A DNA stretch of 64,000 nucleotides from Nocardioides panaciterrulae (GCF_013409645.1 NZ_JACCBG010000001.1:2726001-2790000); one strand, 5' to 3'; positions 1 through 11,620 are shown, counted from the stretch's first letter. Numbers and translations are program-made. The notes: generated by a model from the sequence alone, not told the origin.

Positions 1-762
1 CCCGGCGCCGGCCACCCGGCCCTCCTTGAGCGCGGCGTAGAGCGCCTCCTCGTCGACGATCCCGCCGCGGGCGGCGTTGACGAGCACCAGCGACGGCTTG
101 ACCCGGGCCAGCTGCTCGGCCCCGATCAGGCCGACGGTCTCCGGCGTGCGCGGCAGGTGCACGGACATGAAGTCCGCCTGCGCCAGCAGCGTGTCCAGGT
201 CGACGAGCCGGACGCCCAGCTGCGCCGCCCGGCCGGCCTGGACGTAGGGGTCGTAGGCGAGCAGCTGCATCCCGAACGCCGCCAGCCGCTGCGCCACGAG
301 CACGCCGATCCGGCCGAGCCCGACGATGCCCACGGTCTTGCCGTAGAGCTCGGTCCCCGTGTAGCGCGACCGCTGCCACTCCCCCTTCCGCAGCGACTGG
401 TGGGCGGCGGAGAGGTGCCGGGCCGCGGCCAGCATCAACCCGACGGCCAGCTCGGCGGCGGAGACGATGTTGGAGGTCGGCGCGTTCACCACCATCACCC
501 CGGCCTGGGTGGCGGCGCGCACGTCGACGTTGTCGAGCCCGACCCCGGCGCGGGCGACCACCTTCAGCCGCGGCGCCGCGGCCAGCGCCTCGGCGTCGAT
601 CCGGGTGGCCGAGCGCACCAGCACCGCCTCGGCGTCTGGGAGCGCGGCCAGCAGCGCGCCGCGGTCGGCGCCGTCGCAGGTGCGGATGTCGAAGTCCGGC
701 CCGAGGGCGTCGACCGTGGCGGGACTCAGCTCTTCGGCGAGCAGTACGACGGGCTTGGTCAC
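1..762 (-). CDS. serA: D-3-phosphoglycerate dehydrogenase, 3' end missing (runs off window start)
   Basis: It oxidises 3-phosphoglycerate to 3-phosphohydroxypyruvate with NAD, the first step of serine synthesis in the cytosol. The visible 254 codons start at a GTG (VTKPVVLLAEELSP) with GAGGA about 9 nt upstream. The protein has the D-isomer dehydrogenase layout: a substrate-domain N-terminus, then the NAD-binding GLGRIG at residues 148-153 in TVGIVGLGRIG. The catalytic region begins at VHLPRTPET and VNAARGGIVDE. The remainder, expected to include the allosteric and ACT domains of the roughly 530-residue actinobacterial form, lies beyond position 1. It is divergent from the ABC-F gene, with about 190 bp between them. 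The identification is firm. Confidence 0.95.
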   Translation of the reverse strand, partial: MTKPVVLLAEELSPATVDALGPDFDIRTCDGADRGALLAALPDAEAVLVRSATRIDAEALAAAPRLKVVARAGVGLDNVDVRAATQAGVMVVNAPTSNIVSAAELAVGLMLAAARHLSAAHQSLRKGEWQRSRYTGTELYGKTVGIVGLGRIGVLVAQRLAAFGMQLLAYDPYVQAGRAAQLGVRLVDLDTLLAQADFMSVHLPRTPETVGLIGAEQLARVKPSLVLVNAARGGIVDEEALYAALKEGRVAGAG

Positions 763-950
763 AGCGGGTCCTCGTGCGGGGTGCCGGCAGGGACGCACGA
801 CGCTGTGCGGTCTCCCACCCTACCCGAGCGGGCCGGCGAAAATGGCTGTGTCGGTGACCGGGACGGTCGGTAGGGTGGCGGCGTGGACCTCGCCTGATCG
901 CCCTGCCCCACCCGCCCCCGCGGGACCGAACCGATCAGCTCCGGAGCAGC

Positions 951-2603
<1,653 letters not shown>

Positions 2604-2607
2604 CCGC

Positions 2608-3111
2608 TCAGCGCTCGCGCGGGATCGCCAGCCACTCGGCCCAGCTCAGGTCGCGGCCGACGTACCTCGGCCGGTGCAGCGGCCAGTCCGCGGCGATCCA
2701 CCGGGGCACCAGCTCGTCGAGGGCGGCGGCGACCGGGGAGCCGACGTACTCGTCACGCACCCACCAGGAGATGTCGGCGTCCGCGCCCGCCTTGTCGGTC
2801 GGGTCGATGTAGACGCAGCCGACCAGCTCGGTCTCCCCGGCGTCGAAGAGGGCGTAGTTGAACGACTCGTGGGCGAGCGCCTCGTCCCAGTGGTGCTGCA
2901 GGTCCGCGCGGTCCTGCTCGGCGGTCATGGCCGCCGGCGGCCAGCCCCACGCCTCGCCGTAGATCGACCACAGCCGGTCGCGCGAGCCCATCACCGCGGG
3001 CAGGTCGAGCTCGGTGTCGTCGGGGTGGATCGGGCGCAGGTGGTGGCCGGTCGGGAGCTCGACGCGGGTGGGGTGCTGCCAGTCCTCGGGCAGCCAGGTC
3101 TCGGCGGTCAT
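2608..3111 (-). CDS. GNAT-like N-acetyltransferase
   Basis: A 167-residue protein resembling small GNAT acetyltransferases. It has an N-terminal RPIHPDDTELDLPAVM segment, a central strand with LVGCVYIDP, and an aromatic WWVRDEYVGSP stretch where the acetyl-CoA loop normally sits. The canonical Q/RxxGxG/A motif is not obvious, so the call rests on overall layout. The ATG at 3111 was chosen because AGGAGG lies 7 nt upstream. An upstream extension in the same frame has no such site and lacks family-like residues. It stands alone between the convergent ABC-F gene and the efeB stop. The substrate is unknown. Confidence 0.65.
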   Translation of the reverse strand: MTAETWLPEDWQHPTRVELPTGHHLRPIHPDDTELDLPAVMGSRDRLWSIYGEAWGWPPAAMTAEQDRADLQHHWDEALAHESFNYALFDAGETELVGCVYIDPTDKAGADADISWWVRDEYVGSPVAAALDELVPRWIAADWPLHRPRYVGRDLSWAEWLAIPRER

Positions 3112-3228
3112 CGTCGTCCTCCTGTCGGGTGGACGAGCAGCGTAGGAGGCGCCCCGTCCCGTGGGCACGGGACAACCGGGCAGTGTCTGGACCGGGTGTC
3201 CCGGCGTCAGGCGAGCGTCAGGCGAACC

Positions 3229-4578
3229 TCAGGTGAACAGGGCCTGCCCGACGTGCTCCCCCGCCCCGGCCCCGGGAGGCACGGCGAACAGCGCCGACCC
3301 GGTCACCTGGAGGTACTCCATGAGCGCGTCCGCCTTGGCCATCTTGGCCTGGATCGGGATGAACTGGGTCCGCGGGTCACGGACGTAGGCGAGGAAGAAC
3401 AGCCCGGCGTTCAGCCCGCCCAGCGCATCGGTGCCGTCGACGAAGTTGTAGCCGCGCCGCAGCATCCGGGCCCCGCCGTTGTGGTCGGGGTGCACGACGC
3501 TGACGTGGGCGTCCTCCGGGATGACCGGGCCGTGGCTGCCGGCCATCGTGAAGTCCGGGCGGGTGAACTCCCCGCCACCCGACAGCGGCGCCCCGGTGCC
3601 CTTGGTGCGGCCGATCGAGTCCTCCTGGTCGCCGAGCGTCTGGCGGTCCCAGACCTCGATGGCCATGTCGAAGCGCCGGGCCACCAGGTAGGAGCCGCCG
3701 GCCAGCCACTCGGCCGCCGGGTCGTCACCGGCGGCGACCCAGACGTGCTCGTCGACCGCGCTGGCCTGCTCGGCCTTGACGTTGTGGGTGCCGTCCTTGA
3801 AGCCGAACAGGTTCCGGGGGGTCGACTGCGACGTCGAGGTGGTGGAGGTGCGCCCGAAGCCCAGCTGCGACCAGCGCACGGCCACCGTGCCGAAGCCGAT
3901 CCGGGCCAGGTTGCGGATCGCGTGCACCGCCACCTGCGGGTCGTCCGCGCAGGCCTGCACGCAGAGGTCGCCGTACGACCGCGCCTCGTCGAGCACGTCG
4001 CCGGGGAAGTGCGGCAGCTGCGCCAGGGCGGCCGGCCGCCGGTCGGCGATGCCGAACCGGTCCCGGCCGTGGGCGTCGCGGAACAGTCCGGGCCCGAAGC
4101 CGAAGGTGATGGTCAGGCCGCTGGCCGGCAGCCCGATGGCCTCGCCGGTGTCGTCGGGGGGCAGGTCGGGTGCGCCCTCCACGGCGCCGCCGCCGGCCGG
4201 CAGCCCCCGGGTCATCCGCTCCGCGGCGTCGGTCCAGGCCCTGAGCAGCGCGACCAGCTGCGCGCGCGAGCCGGTCGTGACGTCGAAGGCCGCGAAGTGC
4301 AGCCGGTCCTGGGCGGGCGTGACGATGCCGGCCTGGTGGGCGCCGCGGAACGCGTACGACGAGGTCCCGGCCGACGTCCCCGACGGCGACTGGGCGCTGG
4401 CGTGACCGGCCACGAACGCGCCGGCCAGTCCGGCCGCGGCCGCGCCGCCGCCGATCAGCCCGCGCCGGGAGACCCGGGCGCCGCGCGGCGCCGGCGGCTG
4501 CTCGAGTCGCTGCAGGTCGGGTCGCTGCTGGTCGGGTCGCTGCTGGTCGGGTCGCTGCTGCCCCGATCGCTGCTGCAT
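3229..4578 (-). CDS. efeB: Deferrochelatase/DyP-type peroxidase EfeB, Tat-exported
   Basis: A 449-residue heme peroxidase of the DyP family, third gene of efeUOB. It is thought to act outside the membrane with EfeO and EfeU in iron acquisition. The N-terminus is a low-complexity QQRPD repeat (residues about 6-22), then a twin-arginine signal with SRRGLIGG at 37-44 and a hydrophobic AAAAGLAGAFVAGHASA stretch. The DyP signature GFKDGTHN is near residue 260, and the C-terminal part has the conserved FFLAYVRDPR. The start lies 2 bp after the efeO stop, which implies cotranscription. The repeat makes the N-terminus unusually long, so a start closer to the Tat motif cannot be excluded. Confidence 0.93.
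   Translation of the reverse strand: MQQRSGQQRPDQQRPDQQRPDLQRLEQPPAPRGARVSRRGLIGGGAAAAGLAGAFVAGHASAQSPSGTSAGTSSYAFRGAHQAGIVTPAQDRLHFAAFDVTTGSRAQLVALLRAWTDAAERMTRGLPAGGGAVEGAPDLPPDDTGEAIGLPASGLTITFGFGPGLFRDAHGRDRFGIADRRPAALAQLPHFPGDVLDEARSYGDLCVQACADDPQVAVHAIRNLARIGFGTVAVRWSQLGFGRTSTTSTSQSTPRNLFGFKDGTHNVKAEQASAVDEHVWVAAGDDPAAEWLAGGSYLVARRFDMAIEVWDRQTLGDQEDSIGRTKGTGAPLSGGGEFTRPDFTMAGSHGPVIPEDAHVSVVHPDHNGGARMLRRGYNFVDGTDALGGLNAGLFFLAYVRDPRTQFIPIQAKMAKADALMEYLQVTGSALFAVPPGAGAGEHVGQALFT
4507..4572. repeat. 15-bp direct repeats in the efeB N-terminus
   Basis: About 3.5 copies of a 15-bp unit (GGTCGGGTCGCTGCT on the + strand) encode the repeated QQRPD peptide ahead of the Tat signal of EfeB. The length is a multiple of three, so copy-number changes keep the frame. 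It probably arose by replication slippage. Confidence 0.85.
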
Positions 4579-4580
4579 GG

Positions 4581-5750
4581 TCAGGAGATCACCGCCGCGG
4601 TCAGCCGGGACAGCGGCTCCGCCACCGCGTTGACGGCGTCGGCGAGCCGGTGCACCTGCTGCTGGGAGAGCTGGTCGTAGGAGCGGAACCCGTCCCCGGA
4701 GCGCTGGGCGTCGAGCAGCTGCTGCAGCGCGTCGAACCGGTGCTGCAGCGTCGTGAGCAGCTGGGGGTCCCGGGCCCGGAGCAGCGGCGTGAGCACGTCG
4801 AGCGCCTTGCGCGCGCCGTCGACGTTGGCCTGGAAGTCGTAGAGGTCGGTCCGCGACCAGTACTCCTCCTCACCGCTCACCTTGCTCTTGGCGACCTCCT
4901 CGAGCAGGCCGCGCGAGCCGTTGGCGATCTGGTCGACGGTGAAGGTGAGACCGCCGATCCGCTTGTCGAGGTCCACGGTGTTGGCGAGCAGGCCCTCGGC
5001 GTACTGCTTGCGCTGCTGCTGCGTCAGCGAGGCGTACTTCTCGGCGCGGGCCGGCCACAGGTCCTTCTCGAGGCGGTGCCAGCCGGTCCACTCCTGGCCG
5101 GGCTCGAGGTCCACCTCGCGGGCGTCCATCCTCGGGTCCAGGTCGCCGAACGACTCCGCGACGGTCTCGATCCGCTCCCAGGGCGTGCGCGCCCGCGGGT
5201 AGAGCGCCTTGGCGGTGCGGTCGTCGCCGGCCTCGTAGGCCTCGACGAACGCCCGGGTGCGCTGCACCAGGAGGTCGGACTGCTGCTGGACCCAGGCGCG
5301 GTAGTCCTCCTGCGCCTCCTCGACCATCGCCTGCTCGTCGGCGGAGGTCTCGACCTTCGTGCCGGAGTCGGTGACGGTGAAGTCCGCGCGGATGCCGTCG
5401 CCCTTCATGCCCGGCTTGCAGGCGGTCGTGTAGGTGCCGGGGGCGGCCTGCACGACGAGCTGCCGGGTCAGCTGCGGTCCGATGTTTTCGACCTCGCCGA
5501 CGATCCGCTTGCCGTCCTGGTCGAGCAGGTAGAACTCGGTGACCTGCGAGCCGTCGTTGGTGACCTCGAAGGTGAGCCTGCCCGAGGGGGCCTCGGTGCT
5601 GGAGAGCCGGCAGGCGTCGTCGGTCGAGCTGACGGTCACGGTGCCGTCACCGGAGGAGCCGGTCGTCTCGGAGGCGGCGTTCTGGGTGCAGGCGGCCAGC
5701 GCGGGCAGGGCGACCAGGGTCGCGGCGAGCAGGGGCAGGGGAAGGCGCAT
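4581..5750 (-). CDS. efeO: Iron-uptake lipoprotein EfeO (cupredoxin plus M75 domain)
   Basis: A 389-residue periplasm-side component of the EfeUOB ferrous/ferric iron system. The N-terminus is a lipoprotein signal ending ALPALAAC, so Cys20 would be lipidated. The first domain (about residues 30-135) is cupredoxin-like. The second (about 140-389) is the EfeO/M75 peptidase-like domain, with the HxxE metal motif as HRLE in WTGWHRLEKDLW near residue 225. The ATG at 5750 gives a complete lipoprotein signal. It lies between efeU (about 106 bp upstream) and efeB (2 bp downstream), the usual order. Confidence 0.94.
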   Translation of the reverse strand: MRLPLPLLAATLVALPALAACTQNAASETTGSSGDGTVTVSSTDDACRLSSTEAPSGRLTFEVTNDGSQVTEFYLLDQDGKRIVGEVENIGPQLTRQLVVQAAPGTYTTACKPGMKGDGIRADFTVTDSGTKVETSADEQAMVEEAQEDYRAWVQQQSDLLVQRTRAFVEAYEAGDDRTAKALYPRARTPWERIETVAESFGDLDPRMDAREVDLEPGQEWTGWHRLEKDLWPARAEKYASLTQQQRKQYAEGLLANTVDLDKRIGGLTFTVDQIANGSRGLLEEVAKSKVSGEEEYWSRTDLYDFQANVDGARKALDVLTPLLRARDPQLLTTLQHRFDALQQLLDAQRSGDGFRSYDQLSQQQVHRLADAVNAVAEPLSRLTAAVIS

Positions 5751-5856
5751 CGGAGTCCGTCTCGGGCTTCGTGGGGTGGGCAGGGGTGGTACGGCGCGTC
5801 GCGGGACCGCAGCGACCGCGCGGCGGCCGCTCAGCGGCTGCGTCGGGGCTGACGGG

Positions 5857-6774
5857 TCAGCGGGCGGCCGGGGCCGTCGCGGGCTGGGTCCGCTGGGCCG
5901 ACTGGCCGGGGTGGCCAGCCGACGGGGCGACCGGCGGGGCGACCGCGCGGCGGCGGATGCCGCGCACGAAGAGCGTCATCGTGGGCACGACGTAGAGCAG
6001 CCAGGCGGCGGCCTCGAGGACCGTGGTGGTCGGCGAGAAGTTGAAGACGCCCTTGAGCAGCGTGGCGTACCACGAGCTCGGCGGGATCGCGCCGGAGACG
6101 TCGAAGGCGATGGTGGTCAGGCCCGGCAGGATGCCGGCCTCCTGCAGGTCGTGCACGCCGTAGGACAGGACACCGGCGGCGACGATGATCAGGAACCCAC
6201 CGGTCCAGGCGAAGAAGCGGCTCAGGTTGATCTTCACCGCGCCGCGGTAGATCAGGTAGCCGAGCACCACCGCGGTCGCGAGGCCGAGGGCGGCGCCGAG
6301 CAGCGGCTGCCAGGTCGCGGTGGCCGCGGCCCCGGCGGCGTCGCGGGTGCCGGCCTCGGTGGCCGCCCACAGGAACAGCGCCGTCTCGAGGCCCTCCCGG
6401 CCGACGGCCAGCACCGCCACCACGACGAGCGACCAGCGGGCCCCCTCGGCGGCCTTGTCGATCCGGCCGCGCAGCTCCCCGCCCATCGCACGGGCGGCGC
6501 GGGCCATCCAGAAGATCATCCAGGTCACGAACCCGACCGCGACGATCGAGAGCGTCCCGCCGATGGCCTCCTGCGCCTCGAAGGTCAGCCCGCTGGGGCC
6601 CCACGTGAGCAACGCGCCGAACCCGAGGCTGATCGCCACGGCCAGCGCCACGCCGCTCCAGATCCGGGGCAGCAGGTGCCGTCGGTCGGACCTGACGAGG
6701 TAGGCGACCAGGATGCTCACGACGAGCGAGGCCTCGAGTCCCTCGCGGAGGCCGATCAGGTAGTTGCCGATCAC
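5857..6774 (-). CDS. efeU: FTR1-family iron permease EfeU
   Basis: A 305-residue polytopic membrane protein of the Ftr1/OFeT family and the membrane channel of EfeUOB. Two REGLE iron-binding motifs are seen: REGLEA at residues 10-15 in the first helix and REGLET near residue 130, as expected for the duplicated fold. About seven hydrophobic segments are visible. It is the first gene of efeU-efeO-efeB and lies 35 bp downstream of an IdeR/DtxR-like box, so expression should rise under iron limitation. The C-terminal 25 residues are proline-rich and low complexity. Confidence 0.94.
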   Translation of the reverse strand: MIGNYLIGLREGLEASLVVSILVAYLVRSDRRHLLPRIWSGVALAVAISLGFGALLTWGPSGLTFEAQEAIGGTLSIVAVGFVTWMIFWMARAARAMGGELRGRIDKAAEGARWSLVVVAVLAVGREGLETALFLWAATEAGTRDAAGAAATATWQPLLGAALGLATAVVLGYLIYRGAVKINLSRFFAWTGGFLIIVAAGVLSYGVHDLQEAGILPGLTTIAFDVSGAIPPSSWYATLLKGVFNFSPTTTVLEAAAWLLYVVPTMTLFVRGIRRRAVAPPVAPSAGHPGQSAQRTQPATAPAAR

Positions 6775-6808
6775 GGGATGTCCTTCGGTGCGGTGAGGCT
6801 GTCCTTAC

Positions 6809-6827
6809 TTAGGCACGCCTAACCTTA
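6809..6827 (-). promoter_or_regulatory. IdeR/DtxR-type iron box upstream of efeUOB
   Basis: TTAGGCACGCCTAACCTTA matches 15 of 19 positions of the DtxR/IdeR consensus TTAGGTTAGSCTAACCTAA. It is an imperfect dyad (TTAGG...CCTAA) 35-53 bp upstream of the efeU start, a place where a bound repressor would cover the promoter. Known of the family: IdeR with Fe2+ represses iron-uptake genes. Inferred: efeUOB is iron-repressed here. Confidence 0.8.
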
Positions 6828-6892
6828 CACATGGCACCTCGACGCGTGAACCCGTCCCGCCCTGCGACCTCGGCCACACCGACTCCCCCGAG

Positions 6893-7234
6893 TACGCCGA
6901 GTCGGCGCTCGTTGACACCCCGGGCACGCCGAGTCGGCGCTCGTTGACACCCGGGTACGCCGAGTCGGCGCTCCTTGACACCCGGGAGTACGCCGAGTCG
7001 GCGCCCGTTGACACCCGGGAGCACGCCGAGTCGGCGCCCGTTGACACCCGATGCGCGTCAACCTGCGCCGACTCGACGTACCTACGCGTCAACCTGCGCC
7101 GACTCGGCGTATCTGCGCGTCAACCTGCGCCGACTCGACGTACCTACGCGTCAACCTGCGCCGACTCGACGTACCTACGCGACAACCTGCGCCGACTGGG
7201 CGCGGCTGCGCGTCAATCAGCGCCGAGTCGTCAG
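6893..7234. repeat. Array A: 5 rightward and 6 leftward palindrome-TTGAC repeat units
   Basis: The gap between the efeU promoter and the dsbA stop is filled by 11 units. Each has a 13-bp palindrome CGCCGAGTCGGCG, four variable bases and TTGACACC. Five rightward units start at 6893, 6925, 6956, 6989 and 7022. Six reverse-complement units start at 7057, 7088, 7119, 7150, 7181 and 7212, exactly 31 bp apart. The last two leftward units are degenerate, and the final one overlaps the dsbA stop codon. The array is inverted about its middle (about 7052), so a transcript could fold into a very long hairpin. There are no unique spacers, so it is not a CRISPR. Confidence 0.9.
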
Positions 7235-7962
7235 AGGGCGCAGCCGTCGGGGCCGCAGGTCTCTCCCCCACCGGCCCCGTCCCCGATCACCTGCAGGCTC
7301 GGGCGGGCGTCGGCCCAGGCCCGCTCCAGGACCTGGTCGAAGACCTCACCGGGCTGCGCACCGGACACGCCGTACTTCTGGTCGAGCACGTAGAACGGCA
7401 CGCCGGTGGCGCCGTACGCCCGGGCCTGGTCGATGTCGGCCCGCACCTCGGCGGCGTACGCGTCGGAGGTGAGCACCTCCTTGACCCGGATCTCGTCGAG
7501 CCCCACCGCGGCCGCCGCCGAGGCGAGCACGCCGTGGTCGCCGACGTCGCGCGCGTCGAGGAAGTACGCCGCGAGCAGCGCCTCCTTCAGCTCCCGCTGC
7601 AGGCTCGGCCCGCCCTCGTCGAGCGCCAGGTGGAGCAGTCGGTGCGCGTCGACGGTGTTGGTGTGCACGTTGTCGAAGAGCCGGAACGCCAGCCCCTCGC
7701 CGGCGGCCACGTCGATGAGCTGCTGCTGCATCTGGCGCATCTCGGCCTCGGTGCGGCCGTACTTGCGGGCGAGCACCCCGGTCGTGGGCTCGTGGCCGTG
7801 CCGGGGCGCGCTCGGGTCGAGCTCGAAGGAGCGGTAGACGACCTCCACCTGCTCGCTCGCCTCGGGGTGGGCCGCTTCGAACCGCGCCAGCGCCCCCTCC
7901 AGCCGGCGCTTGCCGACGTAGCACCACGGGCAGACGATGTCACTCCAGATCTCGATAAGCAC
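7231..7962 (-). CDS. DsbA-family (FrnE-like) thiol oxidoreductase
   Basis: A 243-residue protein of the DsbA/FrnE subfamily. It opens with MLIEIWSDIVCPWCYVGK, with the redox-active CPWC at residues 11-14 right after the first strand, and has the helical insertion and the GVPFYVLDQKYGVSGAQ cis-Pro strand (about residues 190-210). No signal peptide is present, so it acts in the cytosol, like other FrnE-type proteins linked to disulfide or polyketide chemistry. It starts with GTG at 7962. It is a lone gene bounded on both sides by the palindrome-TTGAC arrays (6893-7234 and 8047-8102). The substrate is unknown. Confidence 0.88.
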   Translation of the reverse strand: MLIEIWSDIVCPWCYVGKRRLEGALARFEAAHPEASEQVEVVYRSFELDPSAPRHGHEPTTGVLARKYGRTEAEMRQMQQQLIDVAAGEGLAFRLFDNVHTNTVDAHRLLHLALDEGGPSLQRELKEALLAAYFLDARDVGDHGVLASAAAAVGLDEIRVKEVLTSDAYAAEVRADIDQARAYGATGVPFYVLDQKYGVSGAQPGEVFDQVLERAWADARPSLQVIGDGAGGGETCGPDGCAL

Positions 7963-8046
7963 GCTGGGTGGAACCGTCCGCCACCCCCGGGCTATTCCGA
8001 CGGACCGGCGGGACCGGGTCCACGGCGGCCGGAGCGCCCCAGAACG

Positions 8047-8102
8047 CGCGAGTCGGCGCCGACCGACACCGTGGGAGGTGTCAACCAGCGCCGACTCGGC
8101 GA
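8047..8102. repeat. Array B: one inverted pair of palindrome-TTGAC units, possible ilvC terminator
   Basis: A degenerate rightward unit (8047-8070) and a complete leftward unit (8077-8102) face each other across GTGGGA. The arms pair as an imperfect hairpin of more than 20 bp just downstream of the ilvC stop (8117 on the minus strand). It is the smallest version of the arrangement in arrays A and C. It could end ilvBNC transcription, although no T-tract follows. Confidence 0.75.
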
Positions 8103-8116
8103 GGGCAGCAGGCAGG

Positions 8117-9214
<1,098 letters not shown>

Positions 9215-9760
9215 TCAGCCGGCGACCGCGGACCGCGGCGCGGGGATCGGCACCGGGCGCATGGTGCGCTCGCTGATGGACCGCGAGCCGCGGCCGATCG
9301 CGACCATGCCGGACTGCACGAGCTCGCGGACCCCGAAGGGCTCGACGACCTTGAGGAACGCCGCGAGCTTGTCGGTGTTGCCGGTGATCTCGATGGTCAC
9401 CGCGTCGGTCGCCACGTCGACCACGCGGGCCTTGAACAGCGCGACCGCGTCGAGGACCTGGCCGCGGGACTCGGCATCCGCCTTGACCTTGACCAGCAGC
9501 AGCTCCCGGTTGACCGAGGCCGGCCCGTCGAGCTCGACGATCTTGATGACCTCGACCAGCTTGTTCAGCTGCTTGGTCACCTGCTCGAGCGGCGACTCCT
9601 CGACATTGACGACGATCGTCATCCGCGAGATCTCGTCGTGCTCGGTCGGGCCCACCGCCAGCGAGTCGATGTTGAAGCCGCGCCGGCTGAACAGGCCGGC
9701 GATGCGCGCCAGCACGCCCGGCTTGTTCTCCACCAGCACCGACAGGGTGTGCTTGCTCAT
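9215..9760 (-). CDS. ilvN: Acetolactate synthase small (regulatory) subunit
   Basis: The regulatory subunit of acetohydroxyacid synthase, 181 residues. The N-terminal ACT domain ([21 protein letters not shown], then [12 protein letters not shown]) binds valine for feedback inhibition. The C-terminal domain has the conserved LELVKV-like [10 protein letters not shown] and [12 protein letters not shown] segments. The ATG overlaps the ilvB stop as ATGA, so the subunits are translationally coupled. The C-terminus ends in a short Pro/Ser-rich tail. Confidence 0.97.
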   Translation of the reverse strand: MSKHTLSVLVENKPGVLARIAGLFSRRGFNIDSLAVGPTEHDEISRMTIVVNVEESPLEQVTKQLNKLVEVIKIVELDGPASVNRELLLVKVKADAESRGQVLDAVALFKARVVDVATDAVTIEITGNTDKLAAFLKVVEPFGVRELVQSGMVAIGRGSRSISERTMRPVPIPAPRSAVAG

Positions 9761-11523
9761 GCGTCCCGGACCTCCCAGTCGTCGTCCACGCCGTCGAACC
9801 TCGGCGCCATGTCGCGGGCGTACTTGATGTCGTCGTTGCTCGTGCCGGCGGCGACCATCGGCCACACCATCGCGTCGCGGTGGACCCGGAAGTCCACGAC
9901 CACCGGCACGTCGTCGATCTCCATCGCCTTCCGGATCGTCGCATCGACCTCGGAGGGGCTCTCGCACGAGAGGCCCACGCAGCCGTAGGCCTCGGCGAGC
10001 TTGACGAAGTCCGGGATCCGCTTCGAGTGGAGGTCGGTGTTCGAGTAGCGCTCGTTGTAGAAGAGCGTCTGCCACTGCCGCACCATGCCCAGCGACTCGT
10101 TGTTGATCACCGCGACCTTGATCGGGATGTCGTTGATCGCGCAGGTGGCCAGCTCCTGGTTGGTCATCTGGAAGCAGCCGTCGCCGTCGATCGACCAGAC
10201 CGTGCGGTCGGGGCAGCCGACCTTGGCGCCCATGGCGGCCGGCACCGAGTAGCCCATGGTCCCCAGCCCGCCGGAGTTCAGCCACGTCCCGGGCTTCTCG
10301 TACTGGATGAAGTGGGCGGCCCACATCTGGTGCTGACCGACGCCCGAGGCGAAGATCGCGTCCGGGCCGGCCAGCCGGCCGAGCCGCTCGATGACGTACT
10401 GCGGGGCCAGGCCACCGTCCGAGGGCTCGTCGTACCCCAGCGGGTAGCGCTTCTTGGTGTCGGCGAGGAAGTCCACCCAGGCCTCGTAGTCACCGGTGTG
10501 CCCGGCGTCCGCGGCGGACTTCAGCGCCACGATGAGGTCGCTGATCACCTCCCGGGCATCGCCCACGATCGGGACGTCCGCGACCCGGTTCTTGCTGATC
10601 TCGGCGGGATCGATGTCGGCGTGGATGACCTTCGCGCCCGGCGCGAACGAGTCGAGGTTGCCGGTGACCCGGTCGTCGAAGCGGGCGCCGAGGCTGATGA
10701 TCAGGTCGCTGCGCTGCAGGCCGGCGACCGCGGCCACGGTGCCGTGCATGCCGGGCATGCCGAGGTGCTGGGGGTGACTGTCGGGGAACGCGCCGCGCGC
10801 CATCAGCGTGGTCACGACCGGCATCCCGGTGAGCTCGGCGAGCACCCGCAGCTCGGCGGTGGCGCCGGAGCGGATGGTGCCGCCGCCGACGTAGAGCACC
10901 GGACGCCTCGACTCGAGGATCAGCCGCGCGGCCTCGCGGATCTGCTTGGAGTGCGGCTTGGTCACCGGGCGGTAGCCGGGCAGCTGCAGCTCGGTCGGCC
11001 ACGAGTACGTCGTCATGGCCTGCAGCGCCGACTTCGCGACGTCGACCAGCACCGGCCCGGGCCGCCCGGTCGAGGCGAGGTAGAACGCCTCCGCGACGGT
11101 CCGGGGGATCTCGGCGGGGTCGGTGACCAGGAAGTTGTGCTTGGTGATCGGCATCGTGATGCCGCGGATGTCGGCCTCCTGGAAGGCGTCGGTGCCGATC
11201 ATCGAGGCGCCGACCTGGCCGGTGACCGCGACCAGCGGCACCGAGTCCATGTGCGCGTCGGCCAGCGGCGTGACCAGGTTGGTCGCGCCCGGCCCCGAGG
11301 TGGCCATGCAGACGCCGACCTTGCCGGTGGCCGCGGCGTACCCCTGCGCCGCGTGGCCGGCCCCCTGCTCGTGGCGCACGAGGATGTGCCGGATCGCGGT
11401 GGAGTCCATGAGGGGGTCGTACGCCGGGAGGATCGCGCCGCCGGGGATGCCGAAGATGTTCTCCGCCCCTGCGGCCTCCAGCGACTTCACCAGGCTCTGC
11501 GCGCCCGTGACCTGTTCGCTCAT
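9757..11523 (-). CDS. ilvB: Acetolactate synthase large (catalytic) subunit
   Basis: The ThDP-dependent catalytic subunit of acetohydroxyacid synthase, 588 residues. It condenses two pyruvates, or pyruvate with 2-oxobutyrate. Visible features are the catalytic glutamate region [17 protein letters not shown], the FAD region around [12 protein letters not shown], and the ThDP motif [15 protein letters not shown] followed by [12 protein letters not shown]. The start ATG at 11523 was chosen over upstream in-frame codons because GAGGAA lies 8 nt before it. It is preceded by a leader peptide and an attenuator-like terminator. Confidence 0.97.
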   Translation of the reverse strand: MSEQVTGAQSLVKSLEAAGAENIFGIPGGAILPAYDPLMDSTAIRHILVRHEQGAGHAAQGYAAATGKVGVCMATSGPGATNLVTPLADAHMDSVPLVAVTGQVGASMIGTDAFQEADIRGITMPITKHNFLVTDPAEIPRTVAEAFYLASTGRPGPVLVDVAKSALQAMTTYSWPTELQLPGYRPVTKPHSKQIREAARLILESRRPVLYVGGGTIRSGATAELRVLAELTGMPVVTTLMARGAFPDSHPQHLGMPGMHGTVAAVAGLQRSDLIISLGARFDDRVTGNLDSFAPGAKVIHADIDPAEISKNRVADVPIVGDAREVISDLIVALKSAADAGHTGDYEAWVDFLADTKKRYPLGYDEPSDGGLAPQYVIERLGRLAGPDAIFASGVGQHQMWAAHFIQYEKPGTWLNSGGLGTMGYSVPAAMGAKVGCPDRTVWSIDGDGCFQMTNQELATCAINDIPIKVAVINNESLGMVRQWQTLFYNERYSNTDLHSKRIPDFVKLAEAYGCVGLSCESPSEVDATIRKAMEIDDVPVVVDFRVHRDAMVWPMVAAGTSNDDIKYARDMAPRFDGVDDDWEVRDA

Positions 11524-11587
11524 CGGTTGGTTCCTCATCTTCGCGGTGTGGTGGGCCGGCGGTTCCCGGCCGGGGTCGTCCGGCAAC

Positions 11588-11620
11588 AAAAAACCCCTCG
11601 GCCGCGAGGCAACGAGGGGG
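11588..11620 (-). terminator. Attenuator hairpin upstream of ilvB
   Basis: On the minus strand CCCCTCG and CGAGGGG (7 bp) enclose a 12-nt loop and are followed at once by six T residues, a textbook intrinsic terminator about 65 bp before the ilvB start. A shorter CCTCG/CGAGG hairpin can form inside it. Its place between the ilv leader peptide and ilvB makes it a transcription attenuator rather than an operon end. Confidence 0.85.

Noticed and set aside
157..873. Long open frames opposite serA, rne, ligA and other genes
   Set aside because: GC-rich codon bias keeps antisense frames open. They read as Arg/Gly/Ala/Pro-rich sequence without family motifs, while the opposite strand has a clear gene.
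6893..7234. CRISPR array
   Set aside because: Unit spacing of about 31 bp looks CRISPR-like, but the bases between palindromes are repeated too, units change orientation in the middle, and no cas gene is near.
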